NCBI GenBank assembly: GCA_015068125.1
Contig: SVLD01000003.1
Span: 47,653 to 111,652 of the forward strand
Origin: Oscillospiraceae bacterium
GTDB lineage: Bacteria; Bacillota; Clostridia; Oscillospirales; Oscillospiraceae
Reading direction: 5' to 3'
DNA length: 64,000 bases
This document shows positions 39,047 through 48,367 of this stretch, piece after piece; positions within the stretch are counted from its first letter, which is position 1; every line of letters starts with the position of its first letter. Both the position numbers and the translations under genes were made by a program. The notes under the pieces are model-generated. The model had not been told where the DNA came from and did no database searches. It worked only from the letters and a program-made list of their open reading frames with translations.

Positions 39047-39595
39047 TCAGCGGATGACGATCTGCTGGGCGACTGCATCGGCGGCTACCTGACCTTTCAA
39101 CGCAGCGATCAACATCAGGCCAAAGGGAATGGCACAGCCGGCAGAAGTGCCGGTGATGAGCTTGCCATCCCGGACGCAGGGCATATTCTCTGCCATAATG
39201 GCCTGACCCATGCCGCTTTCGCAGCCGGGATAGCAGGTGGCCTGCTTGCCGTCAGTGATGCCAAGATCTGCCAGTACCGTAGGGCCGGCGCAGATGGCCG
39301 CCACAAATTTCCCGTTATCCCAGGCAAAGCCGATGGCATCCATAGCTTCCCGACAGCCCCGGATGGAGGCGACGCCACCCAGTCCACCGGGCAGAATGAT
39401 CATATCCAAATCAGTAAGATCAATTTCGCCCACGGTAATATCCGCGGTAATGCCGATGCCGTGACCGCCGTAAACGGTTTTCCCGTTCAAACCCACAGTC
39501 ATCACATCGATGCCTGCCCGGCGCAGCAAATCCAGAGGCGCAATGGCCTCGGTTTCCTCAAAGCCGGTTCCAAGCAGCATATAAACCATACTCAA
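39047..39595 (-). CDS. DJ-1/PfpI family protein (YajL-like)
   Basis: YMLLGTGFEETEAIAPLDLLRRAGIDVMTV, AAICAGPTVLADLGI. Confidence 0.93.
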   Translation of the reverse strand: MSMVYMLLGTGFEETEAIAPLDLLRRAGIDVMTVGLNGKTVYGGHGIGITADITVGEIDLTDLDMIILPGGLGGVASIRGCREAMDAIGFAWDNGKFVAAICAGPTVLADLGITDGKQATCYPGCESGMGQAIMAENMPCVRDGKLITGTSAGCAIPFGLMLIAALKGQVAADAVAQQIVIR

Positions 39596-40260
39596 TCCTC
39601 CAGACAGCCCCGGACGTGCCGGTAAATTTCCTCGTGAATATCCTCGATGCTCCGCATTAGGCCATCCTTCACGCAGTCGATGATGGTCCAGCCGTAGAAC
39701 TGGGCGGCACGGCGACCGGTCTCCCGGCAGGTTGCCAGATACGCAAGATCCTGTTCATGGATGTCCGCGTGGGTGTTGGTGGACGCTTCCCGATGGCGCA
39801 TGAGCTTCTCGGTAAAGGCGGTGGGAACATCCAGATAAATGGTCAGATCGGGGCGGGGGAGCCCCAGCTTGTCGTATTCAAATTCATACAGCCACCGCAG
39901 AAATTCTTTCTGATTTTCGCCGGATTCCTTGGATGCCTGATGTACCGCGTTGGAAGTGGTGTAGCGGTCGGACACGATAATGCCGCCCTGCTCAAACCAT
40001 TCGCCCCAGTCCTTTTTGTAGGAAGCGTAGCGGTCCACCGCGTAAAATGCGGAGGCCGCGTAGGCGTTGACGTCGGAAGGATTTGTGCCAAATTCGCCTC
40101 CCAGATACATACGGATCAGGGCAGAGCTGGGTTCAGAATATTGGGGGAATACCAGAGTCTTGAATTGGGTGCCATCCTGGCGAAGACGCTCCACCAGCGC
40201 CTTGAATTGGGTGGATTTTCCGGAGCCGTCAGTACCCTCGATTACGATTAGTTTACCCAT
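39592..40260 (-). CDS. tmk: thymidylate kinase
   Basis: KLIVIEGTDGSGKSTQFKAL, VSDRYTTSN. Confidence 0.9.
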   Translation of the reverse strand: MGKLIVIEGTDGSGKSTQFKALVERLRQDGTQFKTLVFPQYSEPSSALIRMYLGGEFGTNPSDVNAYAASAFYAVDRYASYKKDWGEWFEQGGIIVSDRYTTSNAVHQASKESGENQKEFLRWLYEFEYDKLGLPRPDLTIYLDVPTAFTEKLMRHREASTNTHADIHEQDLAYLATCRETGRRAAQFYGWTIIDCVKDGLMRSIEDIHEEIYRHVRGCLED

Positions 40261-40357
40261 TTTTTATCTCCTTCCGAGCATAGCCATACTATGATACCAT
40301 ATGATACCACATTTTTTCCTGTTTGTCCACCACGGCGGAAAAATTCTAACAAAAACC

Positions 40358-40460
40358 TTGCCTCCATCCCTGAGGGAGGTGGTTGAGCGTAAGCGAAACC
40401 GGAGGGAGTTAAGCCTTCCCCGCTGGGGAAGGTGGCACGCCACAGGCGTGACGGATGAGA
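40358..40460. repeat. dispersed intergenic palindromic repeat-like element
   Basis: cttgcctccatccctgagggaggtgg...ggagggagttaagccttccccgctggggaaggtggcacgccacaggcgtgacggatgag; multiple dyads. Confidence 0.6.
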
Positions 40461-40483
40461 GCGTGGCCATTCCGCATTTCTAG

Positions 40484-40512
40484 TTGCAATATTGCGGAAA
40501 ATCTGCTAGAAT
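40484..40512 (+). promoter_or_regulatory. sigma70-type promoter for the DEAD-box helicase
   Basis: TTGCAA-17 nt-TAGAAT. Confidence 0.65.
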
Positions 40513-40546
40513 AAATAAAATAAATTACCGAAAAAGGACGAAGAAT

Positions 40547-41734
40547 ATGAACGAGAACATTACCTTCGCTGAGCTAGGCCTCAGCGAAGCCATGCTGAAA
40601 GCGCTGGAGAAGAAGGGTTACGGCTATCCCACCACCATCCAGCAGCAGGCGATCCCGGAATTTATGCAGTGGAAGGATGTCATCGCCAAGGCTCCCACCG
40701 GCACCGGGAAGACTTTTGCCTTTGGCATTCCCATGATCGAGCATGTGGACCCGGAGTGCTCCGATGTCCAGGGGCTGATCCTGGCTCCCACCAGAGAGCT
40801 GGCCATCCAGATCTGTGACGAGCTTCGTGGTCTGCTCACATACTACAACGGCATCCGCGTGGCAGTGCTTTACGGCGGCGCCGGCATCGGCGGCCAGATC
40901 AAGCAGCTGGAGAAGAAGCCTCAGATCGTGGTGGCTACTCCCGGCAGACTGATGGATCACTACAACCGCAAGACTATCCGGCTGGACAAGATCCAGACTG
41001 TGGTGCTGGACGAAGCGGACCGCATGCTGGATATGGGCTTTTTCAAGGACGTGACCCGGATCATCGAAAAAGTAAAAAACCGTAAGAATCTGGGCCTGTT
41101 CTCCGCTACCATTTCCCAGGAGGTCATGACGGTTTCCTGGATGTACCAGCGTGACGAGGTGGAGATCACCGTAGAACCCCGGAAGGAAGACCGGCCGGAT
41201 ATCGACCAGTTTAGTCTGACCGTTACCCCTCTGGAAAAGGCGGAAACCACCCTGCGGCTGATCCGTACCCAGGGCTTTGAGCGGGTGATGATCTTCTGCA
41301 ATACCAAGCATATGTGCCAGCGGCTGTGTGACGATTTCCAGCGTGCGGGCATGGACTGCGAATGCATCCACGGCGATATCCGCCAAAGCCAGCGGGAAAA
41401 GACCATGCAGCGTTACCGGGACGGTAAGCTGGCCATCCTGATCGCCACAGATGTGGCATCCCGCGGCATCGATGTGGACGATGTGGACTGCGTCATCAAC
41501 TACGATGTTCCCGAGGAAAATGAGTATTACGTCCATCGTATCGGCAGAACCGGCAGAGCAAAGCGCAAGGGCGTTGCATATTCTGTCATAGGCAATTTCC
41601 CTGAGAAAGCCAAGCTGGACGAGATCGCGAAATTCTCCAATTACACCATTAAGGCCATGATCCTCAGTCCCGAGGGTGTGCTTACCGAAGAGCCGGTGAA
41701 AGCCCCCGCACCTCCCAAGAGGCGCTTCCGGTGA
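40547..41734 (+). CDS. DEAD/DEAH-box RNA helicase
   Basis: Q-motif, APTGTGKT, PTREL, VLDEADRMLDMGF, HRIGRTGRAKRKG. Confidence 0.95.
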   Translation: MNENITFAELGLSEAMLKALEKKGYGYPTTIQQQAIPEFMQWKDVIAKAPTGTGKTFAFGIPMIEHVDPECSDVQGLILAPTRELAIQICDELRGLLTYYNGIRVAVLYGGAGIGGQIKQLEKKPQIVVATPGRLMDHYNRKTIRLDKIQTVVLDEADRMLDMGFFKDVTRIIEKVKNRKNLGLFSATISQEVMTVSWMYQRDEVEITVEPRKEDRPDIDQFSLTVTPLEKAETTLRLIRTQGFERVMIFCNTKHMCQRLCDDFQRAGMDCECIHGDIRQSQREKTMQRYRDGKLAILIATDVASRGIDVDDVDCVINYDVPEENEYYVHRIGRTGRAKRKGVAYSVIGNFPEKAKLDEIAKFSNYTIKAMILSPEGVLTEEPVKAPAPPKRRFR

Positions 41735-42621
41735 GGGCTTCGGAGCGCGGCATATTGCTGCTGACTTGCCCATTGGGTGACCCCGAACGCCGACCTTTGA
41801 CGGTGGCGCAGTTCCGGGTGCTGGCAAAGCGGGCTTCTCAAATGGAAGTTCCCCTCTACGATCGGGAGCTGGAGGCTTCCGATATTGTGGCATTGGGCTA
41901 CGATACCGGCTTTGCAGATCATGTCCTGACCCTGCTTTCCCAGGAAGATGACCTGGAGCATTACCTCCGCCGAAGCCAAAAAGCCAATTGCGGCTGTATT
42001 ACCCGGATCAGCCCGGATTATCCCCGAAAATTACGGATCCGCCTTGGCTTGGATTGCCCGGGAACGCTTTGGACGAAGGGTAATACCGCCCTTTTGGAAA
42101 GCCCCATGCTTTCCCTGGTGGGCAGCCGGGATATCCTGCCGGATAGCAAAGCCTTTGCCCAGGCCCTTGGCATTCAGGCTGCCCTGCAGGGCTATACCCT
42201 GGTTTCCGGCAATGCCCGGGGTGCTGACCGCACCGCCCAAAATGCCTGCCTCCGTGCTGGTGGCAAGGTTATCAGCGTGGTGGCAGATGAGCTGGAAAAG
42301 CAACCCAATGATCCCAATGTGCTGTATGTCAGCGAGGATGGCTTCGATCTGGCATTTACCTCCCAACGGGCGCTGCATCGCAACCATGTGATTCACGCTT
42401 TTGGGGAGAAGACCTTTGTTGCCCAGTGTTCCCTGGAAACAGGCGGCACCTGGGACGGAACGGTAAAAAATCTTCGCTTTGGGTGGAGTTCGGTGTTCTG
42501 TTTTCAGGACGGCAGTGAGGCCATCGCCAGACTTATCCAGATGGGTGCGGAGCCCGTAACCATGAATGCGCTGCATGACCTGAGGGGCTTGCAGGGCGCC
42601 ACACTGAATTTTTTTGAATGA
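41731..42621 (+). CDS. DprA/Smf-like SLOG-domain protein
   Basis: CITRISPDYPRKLRIRLGLDCPGTLWTKGN, LVGSRDILPDSKAFAQALG..GYTLVSGNARGADRTAQNACLRAGG; coupled to helicase. Confidence 0.8.
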   Translation: MRASERGILLLTCPLGDPERRPLTVAQFRVLAKRASQMEVPLYDRELEASDIVALGYDTGFADHVLTLLSQEDDLEHYLRRSQKANCGCITRISPDYPRKLRIRLGLDCPGTLWTKGNTALLESPMLSLVGSRDILPDSKAFAQALGIQAALQGYTLVSGNARGADRTAQNACLRAGGKVISVVADELEKQPNDPNVLYVSEDGFDLAFTSQRALHRNHVIHAFGEKTFVAQCSLETGGTWDGTVKNLRFGWSSVFCFQDGSEAIARLIQMGAEPVTMNALHDLRGLQGATLNFFE

Positions 42622-42645
42622 AGCGTAAAAATTTTTGCAAAAGAG

Positions 42646-42674
42646 TTGAAAATGATACAAAAATAGTGTAAAAT
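42646..42674 (+). promoter_or_regulatory. sigma70-type promoter for glmS
   Basis: TTGAAA-17 nt-TAAAAT. Confidence 0.65.
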
Positions 42675-42714
42675 GCAAAAGCATTGATTCTTACATTGTT
42701 AGGAGGACTATTCC

Positions 42715-44556
42715 ATGTGCGGAATCGTTGGATATACCGGCAGCCGTCAGGCTGCACCGATCCTCATCGATGGACTTTCCAAACTGGAGTACCGTGGATA
42801 TGACAGCGCCGGCATTTGTGTGCACGGCGAAGATGGACTGAATGTTGTCAAGGCCAAGGGCAGACTGCAGATTTTGAGCGATAAAACCGCCGGCGGTAAT
42901 GAGGTGCAGGGTGTTGTAGGCATCGGCCATACCCGTTGGGCAACCCATGGCGCACCCTCTGACCATAACAGCCACCCCCATCTTTCTGCCTCGGGGAAGA
43001 TCGCCCTGGTGCACAACGGCATTATTGAAAATGAAGCCCGGCTTCGTGAGGAGCTGCTGGCCAAGGGAATTACCTTTGCTTCCGAGACCGATACGGAAGT
43101 GGTGGCCAGCATGCTGGGCATTTACTATGACGAGTGCGGCGACCTGATCGCTGCCATCCGCAAGACCGTTGCCCGGTTGGAGGGCAGCTACGCCCTGGGC
43201 ATCCTCTGCGTGGATGATCCCGACCGCATCGTGGCTGTGAAGAAAAATTCGCCCCTGATTTTCGGCTTCGGCCAGGGAGAAAACTACATCGCCTCCGATG
43301 TCCCTGCTATTTTGAAGCATACCCAGACTGTGGCTTACCTCAATGACGGAGAGATGGCTGTCTTTGACGCCAACAGCGTCCAGTTCTTCGACGGCAATGG
43401 TAACCCCATCGTAAAGACCCGTGAGCAGATCACCTGGAGCATCTCCGCGGCGGAGCGGGGCGGTTTTGAGCATTTCATGCTCAAGGAGATCTTCGAGCAG
43501 CCCAAGGCTCTTCGGGATACCATCGGCCCCCGGCTGAAGGATGGTAAGGTGGTACTGGAGGGCATCGATCTGTCTGCGGACTATCTCAAGGGCCTGAACA
43601 AGATCTGCTTCGTAGCCTGCGGTTCTGCTTACTACGCCGCTGGTGTCGCCAAGTATATCCTGGAAAAATACTGCCGCATCACCACTGAGATCATGATGGC
43701 CTCCGAATTCCGCTACTGCGATCCCGTTTTGGATGAAAAGACCCTGGTTATCGCTGTCAGTCAGTCCGGTGAAACGGCGGATACCCTGGAAGCTGTCCGG
43801 GAGGCCAAGCGCCGTGGCGCAAAGACTTTGGGCATTATCAATGTGGTTGGCTCTGCCATCGCCAAAGCCGCGGATCAGACCATCTATACCTGCGCCGGCC
43901 CGGAGATCGCCGTGGCAACCACTAAGGGCTATACCACCCAGCTTGCCGTGATCTACCTGCTGACCATGCACATCGCCCAGGCCTTGGGTAAAGTGGACGC
44001 AGATACCTACGCCGGTTGGGTCGCTGCCCTGGAGCGGCTGCCGGAGCAGGTGGAGGACCTGCTGAGCCAGGATCGGATCGACCAGATCAAGTCCTTTGCC
44101 CAGCGCCTTACCCGGCATAACAACGCTTTCTATATCGGCAGAAACCTGGATGGCGCCGTGTGCCTGGAGGGCAGCCTGAAGCTGAAGGAAGTGGCTTATA
44201 TCCACAGCGAGTGCTATCCCGCCGGTGAGCTGAAGCACGGCCCTCTGTCGCTGATCGAGGATGGCTACATGGTGGTGGCTCTGGCTACCATCCGGGAGCT
44301 GTTTGACAAAACTGTGGCCAATGTCCGTGAGGTTCGCGCCAGAGGCGCGGATGTGCTCTGTGTTACTCTGGAAGAATTGGCGGCAGAGGCAAAAAAACAG
44401 GCACAGAATGTCATCGCCGTTCCCTCCACAGACCCCATGATCCAGCCCAGCCTGAATATCATCCCTATGCAGCTTCTGGGCTACTATATCGCCGTCAACC
44501 GTGGCTGCGATGTGGATAAACCCCGGAATCTTGCCAAATCCGTTACAGTAGAATAA
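42715..44556 (+). CDS. glmS: glutamine--fructose-6-phosphate aminotransferase (isomerizing)
   Basis: MCGIVGYTGSRQAAPILIDGLSKLEYRGYDSAGI; SIS domains; C-terminal KPRNLAKSVTVE. Confidence 0.98.
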   Translation: MCGIVGYTGSRQAAPILIDGLSKLEYRGYDSAGICVHGEDGLNVVKAKGRLQILSDKTAGGNEVQGVVGIGHTRWATHGAPSDHNSHPHLSASGKIALVHNGIIENEARLREELLAKGITFASETDTEVVASMLGIYYDECGDLIAAIRKTVARLEGSYALGILCVDDPDRIVAVKKNSPLIFGFGQGENYIASDVPAILKHTQTVAYLNDGEMAVFDANSVQFFDGNGNPIVKTREQITWSISAAERGGFEHFMLKEIFEQPKALRDTIGPRLKDGKVVLEGIDLSADYLKGLNKICFVACGSAYYAAGVAKYILEKYCRITTEIMMASEFRYCDPVLDEKTLVIAVSQSGETADTLEAVREAKRRGAKTLGIINVVGSAIAKAADQTIYTCAGPEIAVATTKGYTTQLAVIYLLTMHIAQALGKVDADTYAGWVAALERLPEQVEDLLSQDRIDQIKSFAQRLTRHNNAFYIGRNLDGAVCLEGSLKLKEVAYIHSECYPAGELKHGPLSLIEDGYMVVALATIRELFDKTVANVREVRARGADVLCVTLEELAAEAKKQAQNVIAVPSTDPMIQPSLNIIPMQLLGYYIAVNRGCDVDKPRNLAKSVTVE

Positions 44557-44562
44557 CAAATG

Positions 44563-44595
44563 CAGCCCTGCGAAAGAATCGCGGGGCTGTTTTCC
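44563..44595 (+). terminator. terminator after glmS
   Basis: cagccctgcg-aaagaat-cgcggggctgtttt. Confidence 0.8.
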
Positions 44596-44654
44596 TACTT
44601 GTTTTACCGCGGTAATGGGTGTATAATAAAGAAAATCGGCAAAGGAGCATACGT

Positions 44655-45485
44655 ATGATCCATGAAATCATCCACCTGAAAGCGCATTTTCCTGTTCTGG
44701 GGGAGCATAATTGTGATCCGACGCTTACTGTTTATGCCCAGGATATGGATCCGCAGATCAATCGCAAGGATAAACTGCTGCCTGCCATTCTGGTCTGTCC
44801 CGGTGGTGGCTACCGCTATGTCAGTCCCCGGGAAGCGGAGCCCATGGCAATGAAATTTATGCCTTGGGGTTTTCATGTTTTCGTGCTGACCTATTCTGTG
44901 GCACCCAATCATTTCCCCACACAAATCCGTGAGGTCGCCGCGGCAATGGAGCTGATTCACGCCAATGCCGAAAAATGGGGCGTTGATACGAACCGGATTG
45001 CCATTATGGGCTTTTCTGCTGGCGGTCATCTTGCTTGTCACTATTCCAATTGCTTCGATTGCCCGGAGGTTAGGGAAGTGTTCCCCGACAGTAAGCCGGT
45101 AAATGCCTGTGTGCTGACCTATCCTGTTATTACGGCAGATCCCAGATACCATCATGGCGACAGTATCCGATGTGTCTCCGGGCATAGTGAACCTACAGCC
45201 GAGGATGTGGAATACTTCTCTCTGAATAACCGTGTCACACCCCGCACACCGCCAACCTTCCTCTGGCATACCGCTGCGGACGAGCTGGTGCCCGTGATGA
45301 ACAGCCTCCTGTATGCCCAGGCTCTTGCGGAAAACAAGGTAAGTTTTGCGCTTCGCATCTATCCTCACGGCGCCCACGGCCTGGCAACTGCGGACGACCA
45401 GACATGCACCACTTTGAAACCTCCCGCATCCGAAGCCCACGCATGGATCGCTGACGCGGCAAAGTGGCTAAAATCCACGATTTAA
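44655..45485 (+). CDS. alpha/beta hydrolase (BD-FAE/esterase-like)
   Basis: LVCPGGGYRYVSPREAEPMAMKF, IMGFSAGGHLACHYS nucleophile elbow. Confidence 0.9.
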   Translation: MIHEIIHLKAHFPVLGEHNCDPTLTVYAQDMDPQINRKDKLLPAILVCPGGGYRYVSPREAEPMAMKFMPWGFHVFVLTYSVAPNHFPTQIREVAAAMELIHANAEKWGVDTNRIAIMGFSAGGHLACHYSNCFDCPEVREVFPDSKPVNACVLTYPVITADPRYHHGDSIRCVSGHSEPTAEDVEYFSLNNRVTPRTPPTFLWHTAADELVPVMNSLLYAQALAENKVSFALRIYPHGAHGLATADDQTCTTLKPPASEAHAWIADAAKWLKSTI

Positions 45486-45570
45486 GGCATATCTTTACAG
45501 TTTCTTTACATTGTCTGAAGATAAATGTGATACAATGAACTTACCAAAAAATGCAAAGGTGGCGAATCTT

Positions 45571-46239
45571 ATGAAATTAAAGGATTATTTCAAACAGTTA
45601 AAAATCGACCTTGCACCCATGACCTTTGGCCAGAAGGTGGATCATATTTGGACATACAATAAGGAGCTGATCCTGATCACCATCGGCGTGCTTGTGCTGG
45701 TAGTTGCATTGCTGACAGCTTTTCTTAGTAAGCCGGATGTGGTGTTTAGCGGCTATATACTGAATATAAACCTGTCTGAGGAAGGTACGGCCTATCTCAG
45801 CACCGGTTTTCGGGATGTGGTGGACGCCTCTGGAAAGAAGACTGTCGAACTCAATTCCGGAATCTACAACCCGGAGTCTGCAAATGCGGGTGAGACCAGC
45901 TACACCACGGTCATTCAGCTTTCAGCGCTATGCAGCGACCAGTCCTTGGATTATATGATCACCGATGAAAGCGCCTTACAAGCCCAGTCCATTAATGGGC
46001 TGTGCATGGATCTGCAGGACTTCTTCTCTGAGGAAGAATTTGCTCAGTGGAAGGATAGGATTCTCTATGTTAAAACGGAGGAGGGAAGCTCCGTGCCTGT
46101 CGGCGTAAACATTTCCGAAACTAAATTTGCTGAGGCCTGTGTTACATCCCATAAGGCGGTGTACCTGAGCTTTATCGTCAACACAAAGAATCCGGATCTT
46201 TGCCGGCAGTTATGGAACCACATTTTAAGCTATCAATAA
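45571..46239 (+). CDS. hypothetical single-pass membrane protein
   Basis: One TM segment (LILITIGVLVLVVALLTAFL); no family recognised. Confidence 0.7.
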   Translation: MKLKDYFKQLKIDLAPMTFGQKVDHIWTYNKELILITIGVLVLVVALLTAFLSKPDVVFSGYILNINLSEEGTAYLSTGFRDVVDASGKKTVELNSGIYNPESANAGETSYTTVIQLSALCSDQSLDYMITDESALQAQSINGLCMDLQDFFSEEEFAQWKDRILYVKTEEGSSVPVGVNISETKFAEACVTSHKAVYLSFIVNTKNPDLCRQLWNHILSYQ

Positions 46240-46244
46240 CTTCG

Positions 46245-46273
46245 TCGCCGCCCGGAAACGGGCGGCGATTTTG
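46245..46273 (+). terminator. terminator
   Basis: tcgccgcccg-gaaa-cgggcggcgatttt. Confidence 0.75.
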
Positions 46274-46357
46274 CGAAAAGAAAAAACAGGAATTGACATT
46301 GGCGCGAAAAAGAAATATCATGGATATAACAGCCTGTCAAGAAAGGTGAAGAACGAA

Positions 46358-46978
46358 ATGATTTCTGAAAACGCTCTGGCGGCGGCTCGGCAAGCCTATG
46401 ATATCGAAGCCGCCTGCATCCAGGAAATGAAGGAATATTTTGACGAAACCGCTTTCGCCAAGGCGGTATCGCTGTTGTGCGCCGCCCCCAGGATCGGCGC
46501 CGCCGGCTGCGGTCACTCCGGTATTGCCTGCCAGCATTTTGCCCATCTGATGTGCTGCATCGAGCGCCCCGCCAGATTCATCAGCCCCGCGGAAGCGGTC
46601 CATGGTGCTTCGGGCTTTTTGCAGCAGGGGGATGTGATGGTTTTCGCGTCCCGTGGCGGCAAGACCGCAGAGCTTCTGCCGATTCTGGATATCTGCAAAG
46701 CCAAGGGCGTGTCGGTCATTACTGTGACAGAGAATTTACAATCGCCCCTTGCCCAGGGTGCGGATGTGGTGCTGAAGCAATACGTCAACCGGGAAACCGA
46801 TAAGTGGAACGCCCAGGGCACTACCAGTACCACTGCCCTTTGCATGATCTTCCATGCGCTGCAGGCTGCCGTCATCGAGGAAACCGGTTACCGGGAATCC
46901 CAGTTTGCCCTGATCCATCCCGGTGGCGCGGTAGGGCAGCGGCTGAACAAAAACAAAACATCCGAAAGGAGTAAATAA
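46358..46978 (+). CDS. SIS-domain sugar-phosphate isomerase-like protein (KpsF/GutQ type)
   Basis: RIGAAGCGHSGIACQHFAHLMCCIERPARFISPAEAVHG, GGKTAELLPILDICKAKG. Confidence 0.85.
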   Translation: MISENALAAARQAYDIEAACIQEMKEYFDETAFAKAVSLLCAAPRIGAAGCGHSGIACQHFAHLMCCIERPARFISPAEAVHGASGFLQQGDVMVFASRGGKTAELLPILDICKAKGVSVITVTENLQSPLAQGADVVLKQYVNRETDKWNAQGTTSTTALCMIFHALQAAVIEETGYRESQFALIHPGGAVGQRLNKNKTSERSK

Positions 46979-46979
46979 T

Positions 46980-47630
46980 ATGGCAATTTTATCTCCCTCC
47001 ATCTTGTCCTGCGACTATATGAATATGCAGCGGGATTTTGAAAACTGCAAGAATGTGGGCTGTAAATGGCTCCATGTAGATATCATGGATGGCCATTTTG
47101 TCCCCAATATTACCTTTGGTTATTCTCTCGTCCAGGCCATGCGCCCCATTACGGACCTGGTGCTGGATGTCCACCTGATGATCGATACCCCTATTAAATA
47201 CGCGGAAGCCTTCTGCAAGGCCGGCGCCGATTATTTGACCATCCATGTGGAATCCGATACCCCGGAGAATATCCACCGAACTTTGGATCTGATCCGCTCT
47301 CTGGGAGTCAAGCCCGGTATCGTGGTAAAGCCCAAGACCCCGGCAGAGGCCATCGCGCCTTACCTGGAAAAATGTGACCTGGTGCTTGTGATGACTGTGG
47401 AACCCGGCTTCGGCGGTCAAAAATTCATGGCGGATATGATGCCGAAGCTGAAGCAGCTGCGGCAGATGCTGGACGAAGTCAATCCCACTTGCCACCTGGA
47501 GGTAGACGGCGGTGTAGACATGGTCACCGCGGAAATCTGCAAGGAAAACGGCGCGGATGTGCTGGTGGCCGGTTCTGCTTTCTTCCGCAGCCAGGATAAG
47601 GCCGCCTTCGTCAAGGCGCTGGAAGCATAA
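46980..47630 (+). CDS. rpe: ribulose-phosphate 3-epimerase family protein
   Basis: LSPSILSCDYMNMQRDFENC, WLHVDIMDGHFVPNITFG, MTVEPGFGGQKFM. Confidence 0.92.
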   Translation: MAILSPSILSCDYMNMQRDFENCKNVGCKWLHVDIMDGHFVPNITFGYSLVQAMRPITDLVLDVHLMIDTPIKYAEAFCKAGADYLTIHVESDTPENIHRTLDLIRSLGVKPGIVVKPKTPAEAIAPYLEKCDLVLVMTVEPGFGGQKFMADMMPKLKQLRQMLDEVNPTCHLEVDGGVDMVTAEICKENGADVLVAGSAFFRSQDKAAFVKALEA

Positions 47631-47631
47631 T

Positions 47632-48342
47632 ATGGCGCAGTTAAAGCTGACCCTCAGCGCCAATGCCGGCGGCGTCCTGGAGCTGGGAGAGCACCGGTTG
47701 TGGATCGATGCCCTACATAATCAAAAAGTCCTGGGATTTTCCACTTTGGATGGCAATTTGCAGGGGAAAATGCTGCAAAATCCGAATTTTCAAAATCCGG
47801 AGCTGATTGCATTTACTCACTGTCACCCGGATCATTTCTCCCAGGAATTGACGCAAAAGGCTATGGAACTCTGGCCGGAGACCGAGGTTTTCCTGCCGGA
47901 ATCCCATTTTTCCTCCCAAGTCCTGCTTACCGGACACGAATATACTTGGGAGAGGGAAGACCTGCAGCTTCGCTTCCTTGCTTTGACTCACGAGGGCGTG
48001 CAGTATGCCAACACCCATCACTATGGCCTGCTCATCGCTTGGCAGGGGATGCATATTTTGATTCCCGGTGACTGCCAAGTTGCCGACAGTGCTTTGAGCG
48101 GTATGCTGCAAAGTGTTGAAATCGACCTGGCCATTTTGAACTTTCCCTGGCTGACCTTGAAAAAGGGCAGGGGATACCTGGAGCAGGTCATGAAACCGAA
48201 GCAAGCCATATTCTGGCATCTGCCCTTCGGGGCCGACGACACAAACAGCTTCCGCCCATCGGCAGAAGCTGCCCTCAAGCAGTATAGGGGAAACGGTGTG
48301 CTTCTGGCAGACCCTCTCCGGACTTTGGAATTGCATATTTAA
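47632..48342 (+). CDS. MBL-fold metallo-hydrolase (UlaG-like)
   Basis: FTHCHPDHFSQEL, LLIAWQGMHILIPGDCQ. Confidence 0.8.
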   Translation: MAQLKLTLSANAGGVLELGEHRLWIDALHNQKVLGFSTLDGNLQGKMLQNPNFQNPELIAFTHCHPDHFSQELTQKAMELWPETEVFLPESHFSSQVLLTGHEYTWEREDLQLRFLALTHEGVQYANTHHYGLLIAWQGMHILIPGDCQVADSALSGMLQSVEIDLAILNFPWLTLKKGRGYLEQVMKPKQAIFWHLPFGADDTNSFRPSAEAALKQYRGNGVLLADPLRTLELHI

Positions 48343-48367
48343 AGGGCACGCATTCGCGTGCCCTTAA
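48343..48367. terminator. bidirectional terminator
   Basis: aagggcacgc-attc-gcgtgccctt. Confidence 0.75.

Noticed and set aside
40301-40483. 60-aa ORF upstream of the DEAD-box helicase
   Set aside because: Lies across the palindromic repeat; peptide is low-complexity and repeat-derived.
42622-42714. glmS ribozyme upstream of glmS
   Set aside because: Leader is too short (about 40 nt after the promoter) and lacks the expected fold.
42691-44559. 622-aa minus-strand ORF fully antisense to glmS
   Set aside because: Shadow ORF from codon bias; composition is not protein-like and the plus strand encodes intact GlmS.
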